Under the pieces are notes generated by a model, which was given only the letters and a program-made list of their open reading frames with translations, ran no database searches and was not told the DNA's origin. Both the position numbers and the translations under genes were made by a program. This document shows positions 8,344 through 16,996 of a stretch of 64,000 nt of DNA, piece by piece. The DNA comes from Paenibacillus albicereus (lineage in GTDB: Bacteria; Bacillota; Bacilli; Paenibacillales; Paenibacillaceae). How positions within the stretch are numbered: position 1 is the first letter of the stretch; every line of letters starts with the position of its first letter. The DNA is taken from NCBI RefSeq assembly GCF_012676905.1, contig NZ_CP051428.1, positions 2,256,001 through 2,320,000 on the forward strand. The letters run 5' to 3'.

Positions 8344-9084
8344 TTGGAACGATTACAAAAAATCCTCGCCGCCGCCGGAGTCGCCTCCCGCCGCAAGTGC
8401 GAGGAGCTGATCGCCAGCGGAGCGGTCGAGGTGAACGGAAAAGTGGTCCGCGAGCTCGGAACGAAAGCGGATCCCGCAACGGATGAGATCACGGTCAAGG
8501 GCAAGCGGATCGCCTCCGAGAAAAAAATCTATCTCATGATGAACAAGCCGAAAGGCGTCATCACGAGCGCGTCCGATCCGAAAGGGCGCAAGATCGTCAG
8601 CGACTTCCTGCCCGGCATCAAGGAACGGGTCTATCCGGTCGGAAGGCTGGACTACGATACGGAAGGGCTGTTGCTGCTGACGAACGACGGCGAATTCGCC
8701 AACCTGCTGACGCATCCGAGCCATCACGTCCCTAAGACGTATCTCGCGACCGTCAAGGGCGTGCCTCACGGCAGCGCGCTGGAAAGGCTGCAAAAGGGCA
8801 TCAAGCTCGAGGACGGCATGACCGCTCCGGCTGAAGCGGACTATCACGACGTCGACGTGGATGCCGGAGTCGCGACGATCTCGATCACCATCTATGAAGG
8901 CCGCAACCGCCAGGTTCGCCGCATGTTCGATGCGATCGGACACCCGGTCGCCCGGCTCAAGCGGATCAAGTTCGGCCATCTCGGTCTCGAGAACATGCAG
9001 CGCGGCAAGTTCCGCCATCTGACGCTGTCCGAGATCAAGGAGCTGCGCGACGCGGCGCTTTCACATAATAGTCACAAAAAGTAA
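8344..9084 (+). CDS. rluB: 23S rRNA pseudouridine synthase RluB-type
   Basis: A 246-residue RsuA/RluB/E/F family enzyme that converts a 23S rRNA uridine (position 2605 in E. coli numbering for RluB) to pseudouridine. An N-terminal S4 RNA-binding domain (RLQKILAAAGVASRRKCEEL) is followed by the catalytic domain with the active aspartate in GRLDYDTEGLLLLTNDG and the EGRNRQVRRMF motif near residue 185. The start is a TTG with GGTGAGGTG upstream. It sits between spmB and resA, as in B. subtilis (ypuL). Confidence 0.92.
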   Translation: MERLQKILAAAGVASRRKCEELIASGAVEVNGKVVRELGTKADPATDEITVKGKRIASEKKIYLMMNKPKGVITSASDPKGRKIVSDFLPGIKERVYPVGRLDYDTEGLLLLTNDGEFANLLTHPSHHVPKTYLATVKGVPHGSALERLQKGIKLEDGMTAPAEADYHDVDVDAGVATISITIYEGRNRQVRRMFDAIGHPVARLKRIKFGHLGLENMQRGKFRHLTLSEIKELRDAALSHNSHKK

Positions 9085-9163
9085 CGGGGCCGCAAGCTGC
9101 TCCGTCTCTTCTTGACGTTATAATGAAGAGGAAGAACGCTTACATAAGGTGGTGGCACGAAAG

Positions 9164-9697
9164 ATGAAGGGCGCTGCCCGCAAGCCGGTGCAAATCCTCA
9201 TTTTCCTCGGCGTCTTGCTGCTGGGCGGTTATGCCATCGGCAAGACGCTGTTTGCGTCGAAGGAAGGCCTTCCGATGCCGGGCGACAAGCCCCCGGCCTT
9301 CACGCTTTCGACGCTGGACGGCCGGACGGTGTCGCTGTCGGATTACGAGGGCAAGCCCGTCGTCCTCAACTTCTGGGGCAGCTTTTGCCCGCCATGCGTC
9401 AAGGAGATGCCGGAGTTCCAGCGTCAATACGACAAATGGAAGAGCGAAGGGCTGGAGGTGCTCGCGATCAATCTCAGCGAGGACAACCTGACCGTCCGCA
9501 ACTTCGTCGCGGGCAAGAACCTCACCTATCCGATCCTGCGCGATGTCGACAAGGAAACCGAGCGCAGGTATCGACTCCGCTCCTATCCGACGACCTTTTT
9601 CATTCGCCCGGACGGCATTCTGGAGGAAGTGTACCAGGGGGGCATGACGGAGCAGGACATCGAGGAGCGCGTGCTCAAGTTGATCGAGCAGAGCTGA
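9164..9697 (+). CDS. resA: ResA, membrane-anchored thioredoxin for cytochrome c maturation
   Basis: A 177-residue extracytoplasmic thiol-disulfide reductase that keeps apocytochrome c cysteines reduced for heme attachment. There is one N-terminal membrane anchor (VQILIFLGVLLLGGYAIG) and a thioredoxin fold with the redox pair in FWGSFCPPCVKEMPEF; the motif is CPPC here, whereas B. subtilis ResA has CEPC. The cis-proline segment YPTTFFI is near residue 140. ATG 9164 is preferred because AAGGTGGTG lies about 10 bases upstream; GTG codons at 9149 and 9152 are alternatives. First gene of resABCDE. Confidence 0.93.
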   Translation: MKGAARKPVQILIFLGVLLLGGYAIGKTLFASKEGLPMPGDKPPAFTLSTLDGRTVSLSDYEGKPVVLNFWGSFCPPCVKEMPEFQRQYDKWKSEGLEVLAINLSEDNLTVRNFVAGKNLTYPILRDVDKETERRYRLRSYPTTFFIRPDGILEEVYQGGMTEQDIEERVLKLIEQS

Positions 9698-9747
9698 CGC
9701 CTGCCCTGCTCCAAGGCATACTAGCATCACGATAGGAGGCTACACCG

Positions 9748-11406
9748 GTGTTCCAAAACACCAAATGCGAATGCGGCCATCAGAACCCGACCGGAACCGT
9801 GCTCTGCGAGTCGTGCGGCCGCTCGCTCGATGAGGGAGGCTCGGCCGAGGAGCTGCTCGAGATGCGCTACGACGGCGCGGCTCGCCGCTCCCAGAAAAGC
9901 CGGCCCTCCGTGTTGGACCGGGTCTGGAATTTCTTCTCCTCGGTCAAGATCGCCGTCTACATGATCGTCATCACGCTGGTCGGGGCTTCGCTCGGCACGA
10001 TCTACCCGCAGGAGAGCACGTTCCTCACGACGCAGGATCTCGGCGACTATTACCGCGACACTTACGGCACGTCGGGCGAAATTTATTACGCGCTCGGCTT
10101 GTCCCATACGTTCGAGTCGTGGTGGTTCATCACGCTGCTGGTGCTGATCGGCACCTCGCTCGTCATCTGCAGCCTCGACCGCGTGCTGCCGCTGTACCGC
10201 GCGCTGAACAAGCAGCAGATCCGCAAGCATGAGTCGTTCCTGCTGCGTCAGCGAGCGGCTTACCGCGGGGACATCGAGGGCGACCCCGATGCCTGGGTCG
10301 ACCGCTTCGAGCAGGCCGCCCGCAAGCGGCGCTACAAGGTCATCCGCAAGGACGGCGCGGTGCTCGCCGAGAAGCACCGGTTCAGCCGCTGGGGGCCGTA
10401 CATCAACCACATCGGACTGATCGTCTTCCTGCTAGCCGTCCTGGCGCGAGCGGTTCCGGCCTGGCAGATGGACCAGTACGTCACGATTCCCGAGGGCGAT
10501 ACGGTCCGCATCGAAGATACGAACTACTACGTCAAAAACGAGAAATTCACCGTAGAGTTTTACGACGACGAGGAGCTTCCGCAAGAGCTCAAGGGAACGC
10601 TGCGGGCGAAGCTGTACCGGACGGACGCCGTTCTGTACGAATGCACCGCCGGCTGCACGGCGGCCGCCGGCAAGCCCGAGCTCAAGGAAGTCGCCCGCCA
10701 CCCGATCGAAGTCAACAGCCCGCTGGAATACGACGGGCTCAAGCTGTACCAGTTCGACTTCGACAATACGGCCATCTTGCGGGAGGTCAAGCCGGTCGTC
10801 ATCAACAAGCAGACGGGGGAAGCCTACGGGCCGTTCACGCTCGCGATGCGCGATCCCGAGACGTCGTTCGAGGTCGGACCGTACCGGCTGGAGCTGAAGC
10901 AGAACTTCATGGAGTTCGCCATCGGCGAGGACGGCAATCCGATCACCAAGTCGCGGGACCCCAAAGCTCCGGCGTTCATCTTCCTCGTCCACGGCCCCGG
11001 GCTGGACGAGCAGGGAGAGCCGTACATCTACTTCCCGATGCAGAAGGACAAAGCCGCCTTCAGCCAGGACAAGCTGAACGCGGCGATCGCGGATCGGCTG
11101 GAAATCAAGGTGAACGGCATGGAGAACGTGCATTTCGTGGAATACACGACGTTCCTCAACGTCCGCAAAGACCTGGCGATGCCGTACATCTGGGTCGGTC
11201 TCGGCATCTCGATGCTCGGCCTCGTCATGGGAGCCTACTGGCATCATCGCCGCATCTGGCTGCGCATCGACGGCAGCACCGCGACGATCGGCGCGCACAC
11301 GAACAAAAACTGGTACGGCATGAGGGCGGATCTCGCAGCGGCGCTCAAGGCGGCTGGCAACGAGACCGATCCAAAGAGCTTGGATAACGGAGGGAATCGG
11401 ACGTGA
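9748..11406 (+). CDS. resB: ResB, cytochrome c biogenesis protein (Ccs1 type)
   Basis: The 552-residue protein is the heme-channel partner of ResC in system II cytochrome c maturation. The N-terminus has a small zinc ribbon with two C-x-C/C-x-x-C pairs (CECGHQNPTG and CESCGRSL), then membrane helices near residues 70-90, 125-145 and 225-245, a long extracytoplasmic domain, and a last helix near residue 490 (YIWVGLGISMLGLVMGAYWH). It uses a GTG start with AGGAGG 10 bases upstream, and its stop overlaps the resC GTG. Confidence 0.93.
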   Translation: MFQNTKCECGHQNPTGTVLCESCGRSLDEGGSAEELLEMRYDGAARRSQKSRPSVLDRVWNFFSSVKIAVYMIVITLVGASLGTIYPQESTFLTTQDLGDYYRDTYGTSGEIYYALGLSHTFESWWFITLLVLIGTSLVICSLDRVLPLYRALNKQQIRKHESFLLRQRAAYRGDIEGDPDAWVDRFEQAARKRRYKVIRKDGAVLAEKHRFSRWGPYINHIGLIVFLLAVLARAVPAWQMDQYVTIPEGDTVRIEDTNYYVKNEKFTVEFYDDEELPQELKGTLRAKLYRTDAVLYECTAGCTAAAGKPELKEVARHPIEVNSPLEYDGLKLYQFDFDNTAILREVKPVVINKQTGEAYGPFTLAMRDPETSFEVGPYRLELKQNFMEFAIGEDGNPITKSRDPKAPAFIFLVHGPGLDEQGEPYIYFPMQKDKAAFSQDKLNAAIADRLEIKVNGMENVHFVEYTTFLNVRKDLAMPYIWVGLGISMLGLVMGAYWHHRRIWLRIDGSTATIGAHTNKNWYGMRADLAAALKAAGNETDPKSLDNGGNRT

Positions 11407-12662
11407 ATTGGCTTGATTTCAGCAGCTCCGCTTTCATAGCGGCATTTTTCCTGTATTGCTTCGGCTTCCTTTTCTACGTGATGGCGATCGCCGGACGCAA
11501 ATGGAGCCACGGCGATCCGGCCGGACATGAACGCAAATGGGGACGCATCGCATTCATCGTCTCGGCGCTCGGCCTGGCAGCGCACCTGGCGTTCTTCTTC
11601 ACCCGCTGGATCGGGCAGGGCCATATCCCGGTCAGCAACATGTACGAGTTCATGACGTTCCTCGGCATGGCGGTCATGCTCGCCTTCGTCATCATCTTCC
11701 TGATCTACCGCAAGCCGATTCTCGGCATGTTCGCCTTGCCGCTCGTCATCATCATCATCGCCTACGCCTCCGTGTTCCCTCAGGAATCGCAGCCGCTCAT
11801 TCCCGCGCTCAATTCCTACTGGCTGAAGATCCACGTGACGACGGCCGCGCTCGGCGAAGCGTTCCTGGCCGTCGGCTTCGCGGCCGGCCTGCTGCATCTG
11901 CTGCGGACCATCGATTACGCCAGCGACGCGAAGAACGCGCGGCGCGAGCGGTTCTGGATCGAAGTGACGATGTTCATGCTGATCGTCGCTGTCGGCTTCA
12001 TCATCAGCGTGTTCAGCTTCCGCATGGCCGGCTACGAGGCCGAATTCCGGCAGGAGACGGCGGACGTGACCCAGGCGGGAGAAGCCGTCTCCAATGTCGA
12101 GACCGTCCGCTATACGATGCCGCCGATCGTCCAGCCGTTCAACAGCGAGCTGCTGCACGCGGATGCTTTCCTCGGCGTGGACAAGCCGCTGCTTGAGGCG
12201 CCGTCCTGGATGAACGGCATCAATGCCGGACGCAAGCTCAACACGGTCATCTGGTCGCTGCTGACCGGCGCGATCCTGTACGGCCTGCTGCGCCTCGCCT
12301 TCCGCAAGCAGCTCGGAGCCGTCATCCATCCGATGACGACCGACATCGATCCCGACGACTTGGACGAAATCAGCTACCGGGCGATCGCGATCGGCTTCCC
12401 GATCTTCACGCTCGGCGCGCTCATCTTCGCCATGATCTGGGCGCAGATCGCCTGGTCCCGCTTCTGGGGCTGGGATCCGAAGGAAGTATGGGCGCTCATC
12501 ACCTGGCTGTTCTACAGCGCCTATCTCCATCTGCGGCTGTCGCGCGGCTGGCACGGCAAGCGCTCGTCCTGGCTTACGGTCATCGGATTCGTTATTATTA
12601 TGTTTACGCTGATAGGCGTCAATCTGGTCATCGCCGGCCTGCACTCGTACGCCGGAGTATAA
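11403..12662 (+). CDS. resC: ResC, cytochrome c biogenesis protein (CcsA type)
   Basis: A 419-residue polytopic protein that handles heme at the outer face of the membrane. The tryptophan-rich heme-handling (WWD) motif is visible as WSRFWGWDPKEVWALITW near residue 345, with histidine-containing segments on both sides (HVTTAALGEA and HLRLSRGWHGK). Eight or so hydrophobic segments are present. The GTG start overlaps the resB stop by four bases, so translation is coupled. Confidence 0.93.
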   Translation: MNWLDFSSSAFIAAFFLYCFGFLFYVMAIAGRKWSHGDPAGHERKWGRIAFIVSALGLAAHLAFFFTRWIGQGHIPVSNMYEFMTFLGMAVMLAFVIIFLIYRKPILGMFALPLVIIIIAYASVFPQESQPLIPALNSYWLKIHVTTAALGEAFLAVGFAAGLLHLLRTIDYASDAKNARRERFWIEVTMFMLIVAVGFIISVFSFRMAGYEAEFRQETADVTQAGEAVSNVETVRYTMPPIVQPFNSELLHADAFLGVDKPLLEAPSWMNGINAGRKLNTVIWSLLTGAILYGLLRLAFRKQLGAVIHPMTTDIDPDDLDEISYRAIAIGFPIFTLGALIFAMIWAQIAWSRFWGWDPKEVWALITWLFYSAYLHLRLSRGWHGKRSSWLTVIGFVIIMFTLIGVNLVIAGLHSYAGV

Positions 12663-12687
12663 AGGACTACCAAAGGAGCCGTGCCGC

Positions 12688-13404
12688 ATGAGTGAATACG
12701 TGCACCGCATCCTCGTCGTCGACGACGAGGAGCGGATCCGTCGCTTGCTGAAAATGTACCTGGAAAAGGAAGGCTACCAGATCGAGGAAGCCGATGACGG
12801 CGAGCAGGCGCTGAGGCTCGCTTCCGGCCAGGACTTCGATCTGATCCTGCTTGACGTCATGCTTCCGGGCATGGACGGCATCGAGGTGTGCAGCCGGCTC
12901 AGGCAGATCAAGGCCACTCCGGTCATCATGCTCACCGCCAAGGGAGAGGAGATGAACCGCGTGCAAGGCTTCGAGGTCGGCGCGGACGACTACGTCGTCA
13001 AGCCGTTCAGCCCGCGCGAGATCATCTACCGGGTCAAGGCGATCCTGCGCCGCTCTTCCGCTACCGCGTTCCTGACGCGAGAGAGCGCGGCGAGCAGCAA
13101 TATCGTCTTTCCTCATCTGGTCATCGAGCATGATGCCCATCGCGTCACCGCCGGCGGGCAGGAAGTCAGCCTGACGCCCAAGGAGTACGAGCTGCTCCAT
13201 TATTTGGCCGTCAGTCCGGACAAGGTGTTCTCGCGCGAGGAGCTGCTCAAGGACGTCTGGAACTACGAGTTCTTCGGCGATCTGCGCACGGTCGACACCC
13301 ATGTGAAGCGGCTGCGGGAAAAGCTCAACAAAGTCTCGTCGGAAGCGGCTGCCATGATTACGACCGTCTGGGGAGTCGGCTACAAGCTCGAGGTTCCGAA
13401 GTAA
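12688..13404 (+). CDS. resD: ResD, OmpR-family response regulator
   Basis: A 238-residue regulator with a receiver domain (acidic DDEE at residues 11-14, phospho-acceptor Asp in LILLDVMLPGMDG, Lys in VVKPFSPRE) and an OmpR-type winged helix DNA-binding domain (LTPKEYELLHYLA, DTHVKRLREKL). In B. subtilis ResD activates respiration, cytochrome and nitrate genes under low oxygen. AAAGGAG precedes the ATG; resE follows after three bases. Confidence 0.95.
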   Translation: MSEYVHRILVVDDEERIRRLLKMYLEKEGYQIEEADDGEQALRLASGQDFDLILLDVMLPGMDGIEVCSRLRQIKATPVIMLTAKGEEMNRVQGFEVGADDYVVKPFSPREIIYRVKAILRRSSATAFLTRESAASSNIVFPHLVIEHDAHRVTAGGQEVSLTPKEYELLHYLAVSPDKVFSREELLKDVWNYEFFGDLRTVDTHVKRLREKLNKVSSEAAAMITTVWGVGYKLEVPK

Positions 13405-13407
13405 CCG

Positions 13408-14847
13408 ATGCGCTGGCTGTGGAGAAGCGTCGTCGGCAAGCTGTGGATTACGATCATGCTGCTCGTGGCGGTCGTGCTGATTATACTCGGCATGTTCCTA
13501 TTGCAGTATATCGATATCGCTTTTGACGAGCCGTTCCGGGTCAAGCTGCTGTTCGTCTACATCGGAATCATCGGGTTCCTGCTGTCCACGTTCTTCGCCT
13601 TTTTCCTCTCCAGCAAGATCACCCAGCCGCTGCTTCAGCTCAAGGACGCGGCCAACCTGATCTCGGAGGGGGACTACCGCACGCGCGTGCCGATCCGGTC
13701 CTCGGACGAAATCGGCGAGCTGGCGGGGGCGTTCAACCGGATGGGAGCGGACCTGCAGGAGTTCTTCACCGATCTGAGCCACGAGAAGGAGCATCTGTCG
13801 AGTGTGCTCCGCAGCATGGCCGACGCGGTGCTCACGATGGATGCTTCCGGTCGGATCGTCCTGACCAATCCTCCCGGCGAGCGCCTGCTGGAGCGGCTTC
13901 GCATGGCAGACTGGGACGAAGAAGAGGATCGGGCGGCCGCGCCCGATGCCGCGCCAGGGCCGCTGAGGGAGCTGTTCCGCACCGTCATCGCGGAGGGCAG
14001 CGACCTGAGCGAAAAGCTGCAGGTGCAAGGAGGAGTCTGGTCGGTCGTCATGGCGCCGCTCAAGTCTGACGATACGGTGCGCGGGGTCGTCGCGGTGCTC
14101 CGCGACGTGACGGAGGAGCATCGGCTGGAGAAGCTGCGGCGGGATTTCGTGGCCAACGTATCCCATGAAATACGGACGCCGCTATCCATGCTGCAAGGCT
14201 ACAGCGAGGCGCTGCTGGACGACATCGCGGCATCGCCGGAGGAGCGACGCGAGCTCGTGCAGGTCATCCACGACGAGTCGCTGCGCATGGGCCGCCTCGT
14301 CAAGGATCTCCTCGATCTGGCCCGCATGGAGGCCGGTCACGTGGAGCTCAGCCTGGCCCGTGTCGACCTCGACCCGCTGCTGCGGCGGGTCGCGCGCAAA
14401 TTCAGCGTGTACACGGGAGACAGGGGCATCCTCCTGGAGGTGGAAGCCCCGGACGAGCCGGTCGTGCTCATGCAGGCGGACGAGGACCGGCTGGAGCAAG
14501 TGCTGACCAATCTGCTCGATAATGCCGTGCGCCACAGTCCCGACGGCTCGCGCATCCGCCTCGCTCTCGGGATGAGCGGAGCGCAGGGAGGCCGGCAAGC
14601 GAAGCTGGAGGTCGAGGACGAAGGCCAGGGCATTCCGGAGGAGGACGTGCCGTTCATCTTCGAGCGGTTCTACAAGGCGGACAAGGCTCGCAAGCGCGGC
14701 TCCTCCGGAGGAACCGGGCTCGGCCTGGCGATCGTCCGCAACATCGTCGAAGCCCACCACGGAAGCATCCAGGTCCAGTCCAAAATCGGACGAGGCACGA
14801 CATTCACGCTGCTGCTGCCTGTCGAACCGAATCCGATCTTGTCTTGA
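13408..14847 (+). CDS. resE: ResE, sensor histidine kinase
   Basis: A 479-residue kinase paired with ResD. There are two membrane helices (residues ~12-33 and ~48-68), with a much shorter extracellular loop than B. subtilis ResE, then HAMP (~70-120), a PAS-like sensor region (~125-235), the HisKA phospho-acceptor in VANVSHEIRTPLSMLQGYSE and the HATPase_c motifs (N box LDNAVRHS, G1 DEGQGIP, F box FERFY, G2 GTGLGLAIV). The short loop suggests sensing through the PAS region or membrane rather than a large external domain; this is inference. sigX-rsiX, which follow resE in B. subtilis, are absent here. Confidence 0.92.
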   Translation: MRWLWRSVVGKLWITIMLLVAVVLIILGMFLLQYIDIAFDEPFRVKLLFVYIGIIGFLLSTFFAFFLSSKITQPLLQLKDAANLISEGDYRTRVPIRSSDEIGELAGAFNRMGADLQEFFTDLSHEKEHLSSVLRSMADAVLTMDASGRIVLTNPPGERLLERLRMADWDEEEDRAAAPDAAPGPLRELFRTVIAEGSDLSEKLQVQGGVWSVVMAPLKSDDTVRGVVAVLRDVTEEHRLEKLRRDFVANVSHEIRTPLSMLQGYSEALLDDIAASPEERRELVQVIHDESLRMGRLVKDLLDLARMEAGHVELSLARVDLDPLLRRVARKFSVYTGDRGILLEVEAPDEPVVLMQADEDRLEQVLTNLLDNAVRHSPDGSRIRLALGMSGAQGGRQAKLEVEDEGQGIPEEDVPFIFERFYKADKARKRGSSGGTGLGLAIVRNIVEAHHGSIQVQSKIGRGTTFTLLLPVEPNPILS

Positions 14848-14872
14848 CACCCTTTTCGAAGGGTGTTTTTTT
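14847..14872 (+). terminator. Intrinsic terminator of the res operon
   Basis: ACACCCTT/AAGGGTGT stem with a TTCG loop, followed by six to seven T; it overlaps the resE stop codon. Confidence 0.92.
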
Positions 14873-14937
14873 GTTGAAGCAAAGGGGCAAATCTTGTTGC
14901 ATGTGGAACAAACGCGCGAACGCTCCCGGAAAAAACG

Positions 14938-14966
14938 AAAAAGGCCGTCCTGGCATGGACGGCCTT
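14938..14966 (-). terminator. Intrinsic terminator of serA
   Basis: AAGGCCGTCC/GGACGGCCTT stem around TGGCAT. The A-run on the + strand gives a T-run on the - strand, so it stops serA transcription coming from the right. Confidence 0.9.
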
Positions 14967-14984
14967 GCGCTTGGTCGGGTTGAA

Positions 14985-16577
14985 TCAGTACAGCGTGACT
15001 TCCTTGGCGGATTTGAGCTCGTCGAGCTGGATCATCTCCGCCAGCACCGGCTTCGGCACGCCCTTGTCGACGGTCAGCACCATGATGGCGGCGCCTCCCT
15101 CGACTTGACGTCCGACCTGCATCGTGGCGATGTTGACATCGTTGGAGCCGAGCAGCGTGCCGATGCGCCCGATGATGCCTGGACGGTCATGATGCGAGAT
15201 GAAGACGAGATGGCCGGATGGAGCGACGTCGACCGTGTAGCCGTTGACTTGGACGATGCGCGGGCCGTAGCCCGTCAGCAGCGTGCCGGCGACATGCGTC
15301 GTCTCGCCGCGGCTGCTGAGCGTGACGCTGACGAGGTTGGTGAAGTCCTTGGCGGCATGAGACTTGTTCACCACGACGTTCACTCCGCGCTCCTTGGCCA
15401 GATGCAGCGAGTTGATGATGTTGACCTGATCGCTGCCCAGATGATGGGCGAGGATGCCCTTGACGATGTAGCGGGTGAGCGGCTGCGTGTCGAGCTCGGC
15501 CAGATCGCCGGAGAAGCCCACCGTAATTTCTCCGACCGGTCCGTCCGCGATCTGAGCGGCGAGGGAGCCGAGCTTTTCCCCAAGCTCGAAATAAGGCTGG
15601 AGCTGGGTCATGACGGCCGCCGCGACAGGCGGCATGTTGACGGCGTTCAGGAACGGCTCGTCGCGCAGGATGTGCAGCACCTGCTCGGAGACGTCGATGG
15701 CGACGTTCTCCTGAGCTTCGATCGTCGAAGCGCCAAGATGCGGCGTGACGATGATTTTGGGATGGGTCAGGAACGGATGGTCCGCCGCTGGAGGCTCCAC
15801 CTCGAATACATCGAAAGCCGCGCCGGCGACGATGCCTTCGTTGACCGCGTCGACAAGCGCGTACTCGTCCACGATGCCGCCGCGCGCGCAGTTGACGATG
15901 CGCATGCCGCGCTTCATCACCTTGAACTGCTCCGCGCCGATCATGTGGCGCGTCTCCGGCGTCAGCGGCGTGTGCACCGTCATGAAGTCGGCGCCGCGCA
16001 CGATGTCATCCACGCTGGCGAGCTTGACGCCGAGCTTCTCGGCTTTTTCTTCCGTCAGGAACGGATCGTAGCCCAGAATGTCCATGCCGAACGCCTTGGC
16101 GCGGCGAGCGACCTCGCTGCCGATCCGTCCCATGCCCACGACGCCGAGCGTCTTGCCGCGCAGCTCGACTCCGACGAACGACTTGCGGTCCCATTCGCCG
16201 CCGACCGTCTTGGCGTACGCTTGCGGGATATGCCGAGCGACCGCCATCATCATGGCGAAGGTATGCTCGCATGTCGTGATGGTGTTGCCGTCCGGTGCGT
16301 TGATGACGATGACGCCCTTGCTCGTCGCGGCCGGCAGGTCGATGTTGTCGACGCCGACGCCCGCGCGTCCGACGACCTTGAGGGAGGAGCCGGCTTCGAG
16401 CACTCTCGCGGTGACGCGGGTCTGGCTGCGGACGAGCAGCGCGTCGTACTGGCCGATGATGGCGACGAGCTCGTCCTCGCTCAGTCCGGGCTTCTTGTCG
16501 ATCGTCACGTCTTCGGCGTCCATGAGCTGCTGGATGCCGAGATCGCTGATCGGATCGGATACTAACACTTTGAACAT
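14985..16577 (-). CDS. serA: D-3-phosphoglycerate dehydrogenase
   Basis: A 530-residue enzyme that oxidises 3-phosphoglycerate as the first step of serine synthesis. An N-terminal catalytic/NAD domain shows GRAGVGVDNID, the Rossmann motif GVVGMGRIGSEVA near residue 145, NCARGGIVDE near 230 and the catalytic histidine in PHLGASTIEAQ near 280. After it come an allosteric substrate-binding domain and a C-terminal ACT domain (VFISHHDRPGIIGRIG, from ~455) for serine feedback. This is the long (type I) form. It is on the minus strand with its own promoter and a ~330-nt structured leader. Confidence 0.95.
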   Translation of the reverse strand: MFKVLVSDPISDLGIQQLMDAEDVTIDKKPGLSEDELVAIIGQYDALLVRSQTRVTARVLEAGSSLKVVGRAGVGVDNIDLPAATSKGVIVINAPDGNTITTCEHTFAMMMAVARHIPQAYAKTVGGEWDRKSFVGVELRGKTLGVVGMGRIGSEVARRAKAFGMDILGYDPFLTEEKAEKLGVKLASVDDIVRGADFMTVHTPLTPETRHMIGAEQFKVMKRGMRIVNCARGGIVDEYALVDAVNEGIVAGAAFDVFEVEPPAADHPFLTHPKIIVTPHLGASTIEAQENVAIDVSEQVLHILRDEPFLNAVNMPPVAAAVMTQLQPYFELGEKLGSLAAQIADGPVGEITVGFSGDLAELDTQPLTRYIVKGILAHHLGSDQVNIINSLHLAKERGVNVVVNKSHAAKDFTNLVSVTLSSRGETTHVAGTLLTGYGPRIVQVNGYTVDVAPSGHLVFISHHDRPGIIGRIGTLLGSNDVNIATMQVGRQVEGGAAIMVLTVDKGVPKPVLAEMIQLDELKSAKEVTLY

Positions 16578-16908
16578 GGGGAATGCCTCCTAGCGAATGG
16601 TGGTTGCATACAGCAGGCGGGACGTCCTGGCAGGGCCGTCCGGGCCGGGTCATGCTATGGAAAGTGTATGCTGGCGTGCCAAGAAGAAAAAAACCGCCCG
16701 GACGTCAGCGTGTCCAGCCGGGACGGGCTTCTCTTCCGCGAAGGCGAGGCGGCAAGCCTCCTTCGCTTCCATCGCATACGGGAGCCGCCCGTTCGTGCGG
16801 CTTCTGTATGGCTTCAATGCTTGTCCGTGCTAGAGCGCCTCATGCTGCAAACGCAGAATGCAGCGGGATCTGTCGAGAAACCGCGCATTCTGCAACCGAA
16901 GGCTGACC
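16578..16908 (-). promoter_or_regulatory. Structured serA leader RNA, possible riboswitch or attenuator of unknown class
   Basis: Transcription from the promoter at 16915-16943 would give a ~330-nt leader. In order from the 5' end it holds three strong hairpins: one with GCATTCTGC at its base (16853-16893), one with AGCCGC/GCGGCT inside CATAC/GTATG (16775-16810) and one with GCGAAGG/CCTTCGC (16738-16766). These are followed by the terminator at 16681-16726. The 3' side of the middle hairpin carries the same GGGCGG as the terminator's 3' arm, so the terminator's 5' arm could pair with either, a plausible switch. The T-box consensus AGGGTGGNACCGCG is absent. I do not recognise the class. Confidence 0.55.
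16681..16726 (-). terminator. Attenuator-like terminator inside the serA leader
   Basis: Read on the minus strand, CCGTCCCGG pairs with CCGGGCGG (one bulge) and is followed by seven T then CTTCTT. It lies ~105 bases before the serA start and downstream of the serA promoter, so it can only act as a leader attenuator or as the end of an independent small RNA. Confidence 0.75.
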
Positions 16909-16914
16909 TTTACT

Positions 16915-16943
16915 ATTCTAAAGCGGTGTTGTCTCAAATGCAA
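16915..16943 (-). promoter_or_regulatory. Sigma-A promoter for serA
   Basis: On the minus strand: TTGCAT, 17-base spacer, TAGAAT. The predicted start is near 16908. Confidence 0.7.
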
Positions 16944-16996
16944 CGAGAAAACTTGCTGGCCCTATAAATTTTAGCTATCATTCTGGAAGACCCGAA

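Noticed and set aside
14844-16565. 573-codon plus-strand frame opposite serA
   Set aside because: serA has full-length family motifs and its own promoter and terminator; the opposite frame has a shadow-type composition.
16583-16967. Short plus-strand frames in the serA leader region
   Set aside because: No ribosome sites, and they run through the hairpins and terminator of the serA leader.
16578-16970. T-box leader upstream of serA
   Set aside because: The conserved AGGGTGGNACCGCG antiterminator motif is absent on the minus strand; only the generic hairpins-plus-terminator layout is shared.
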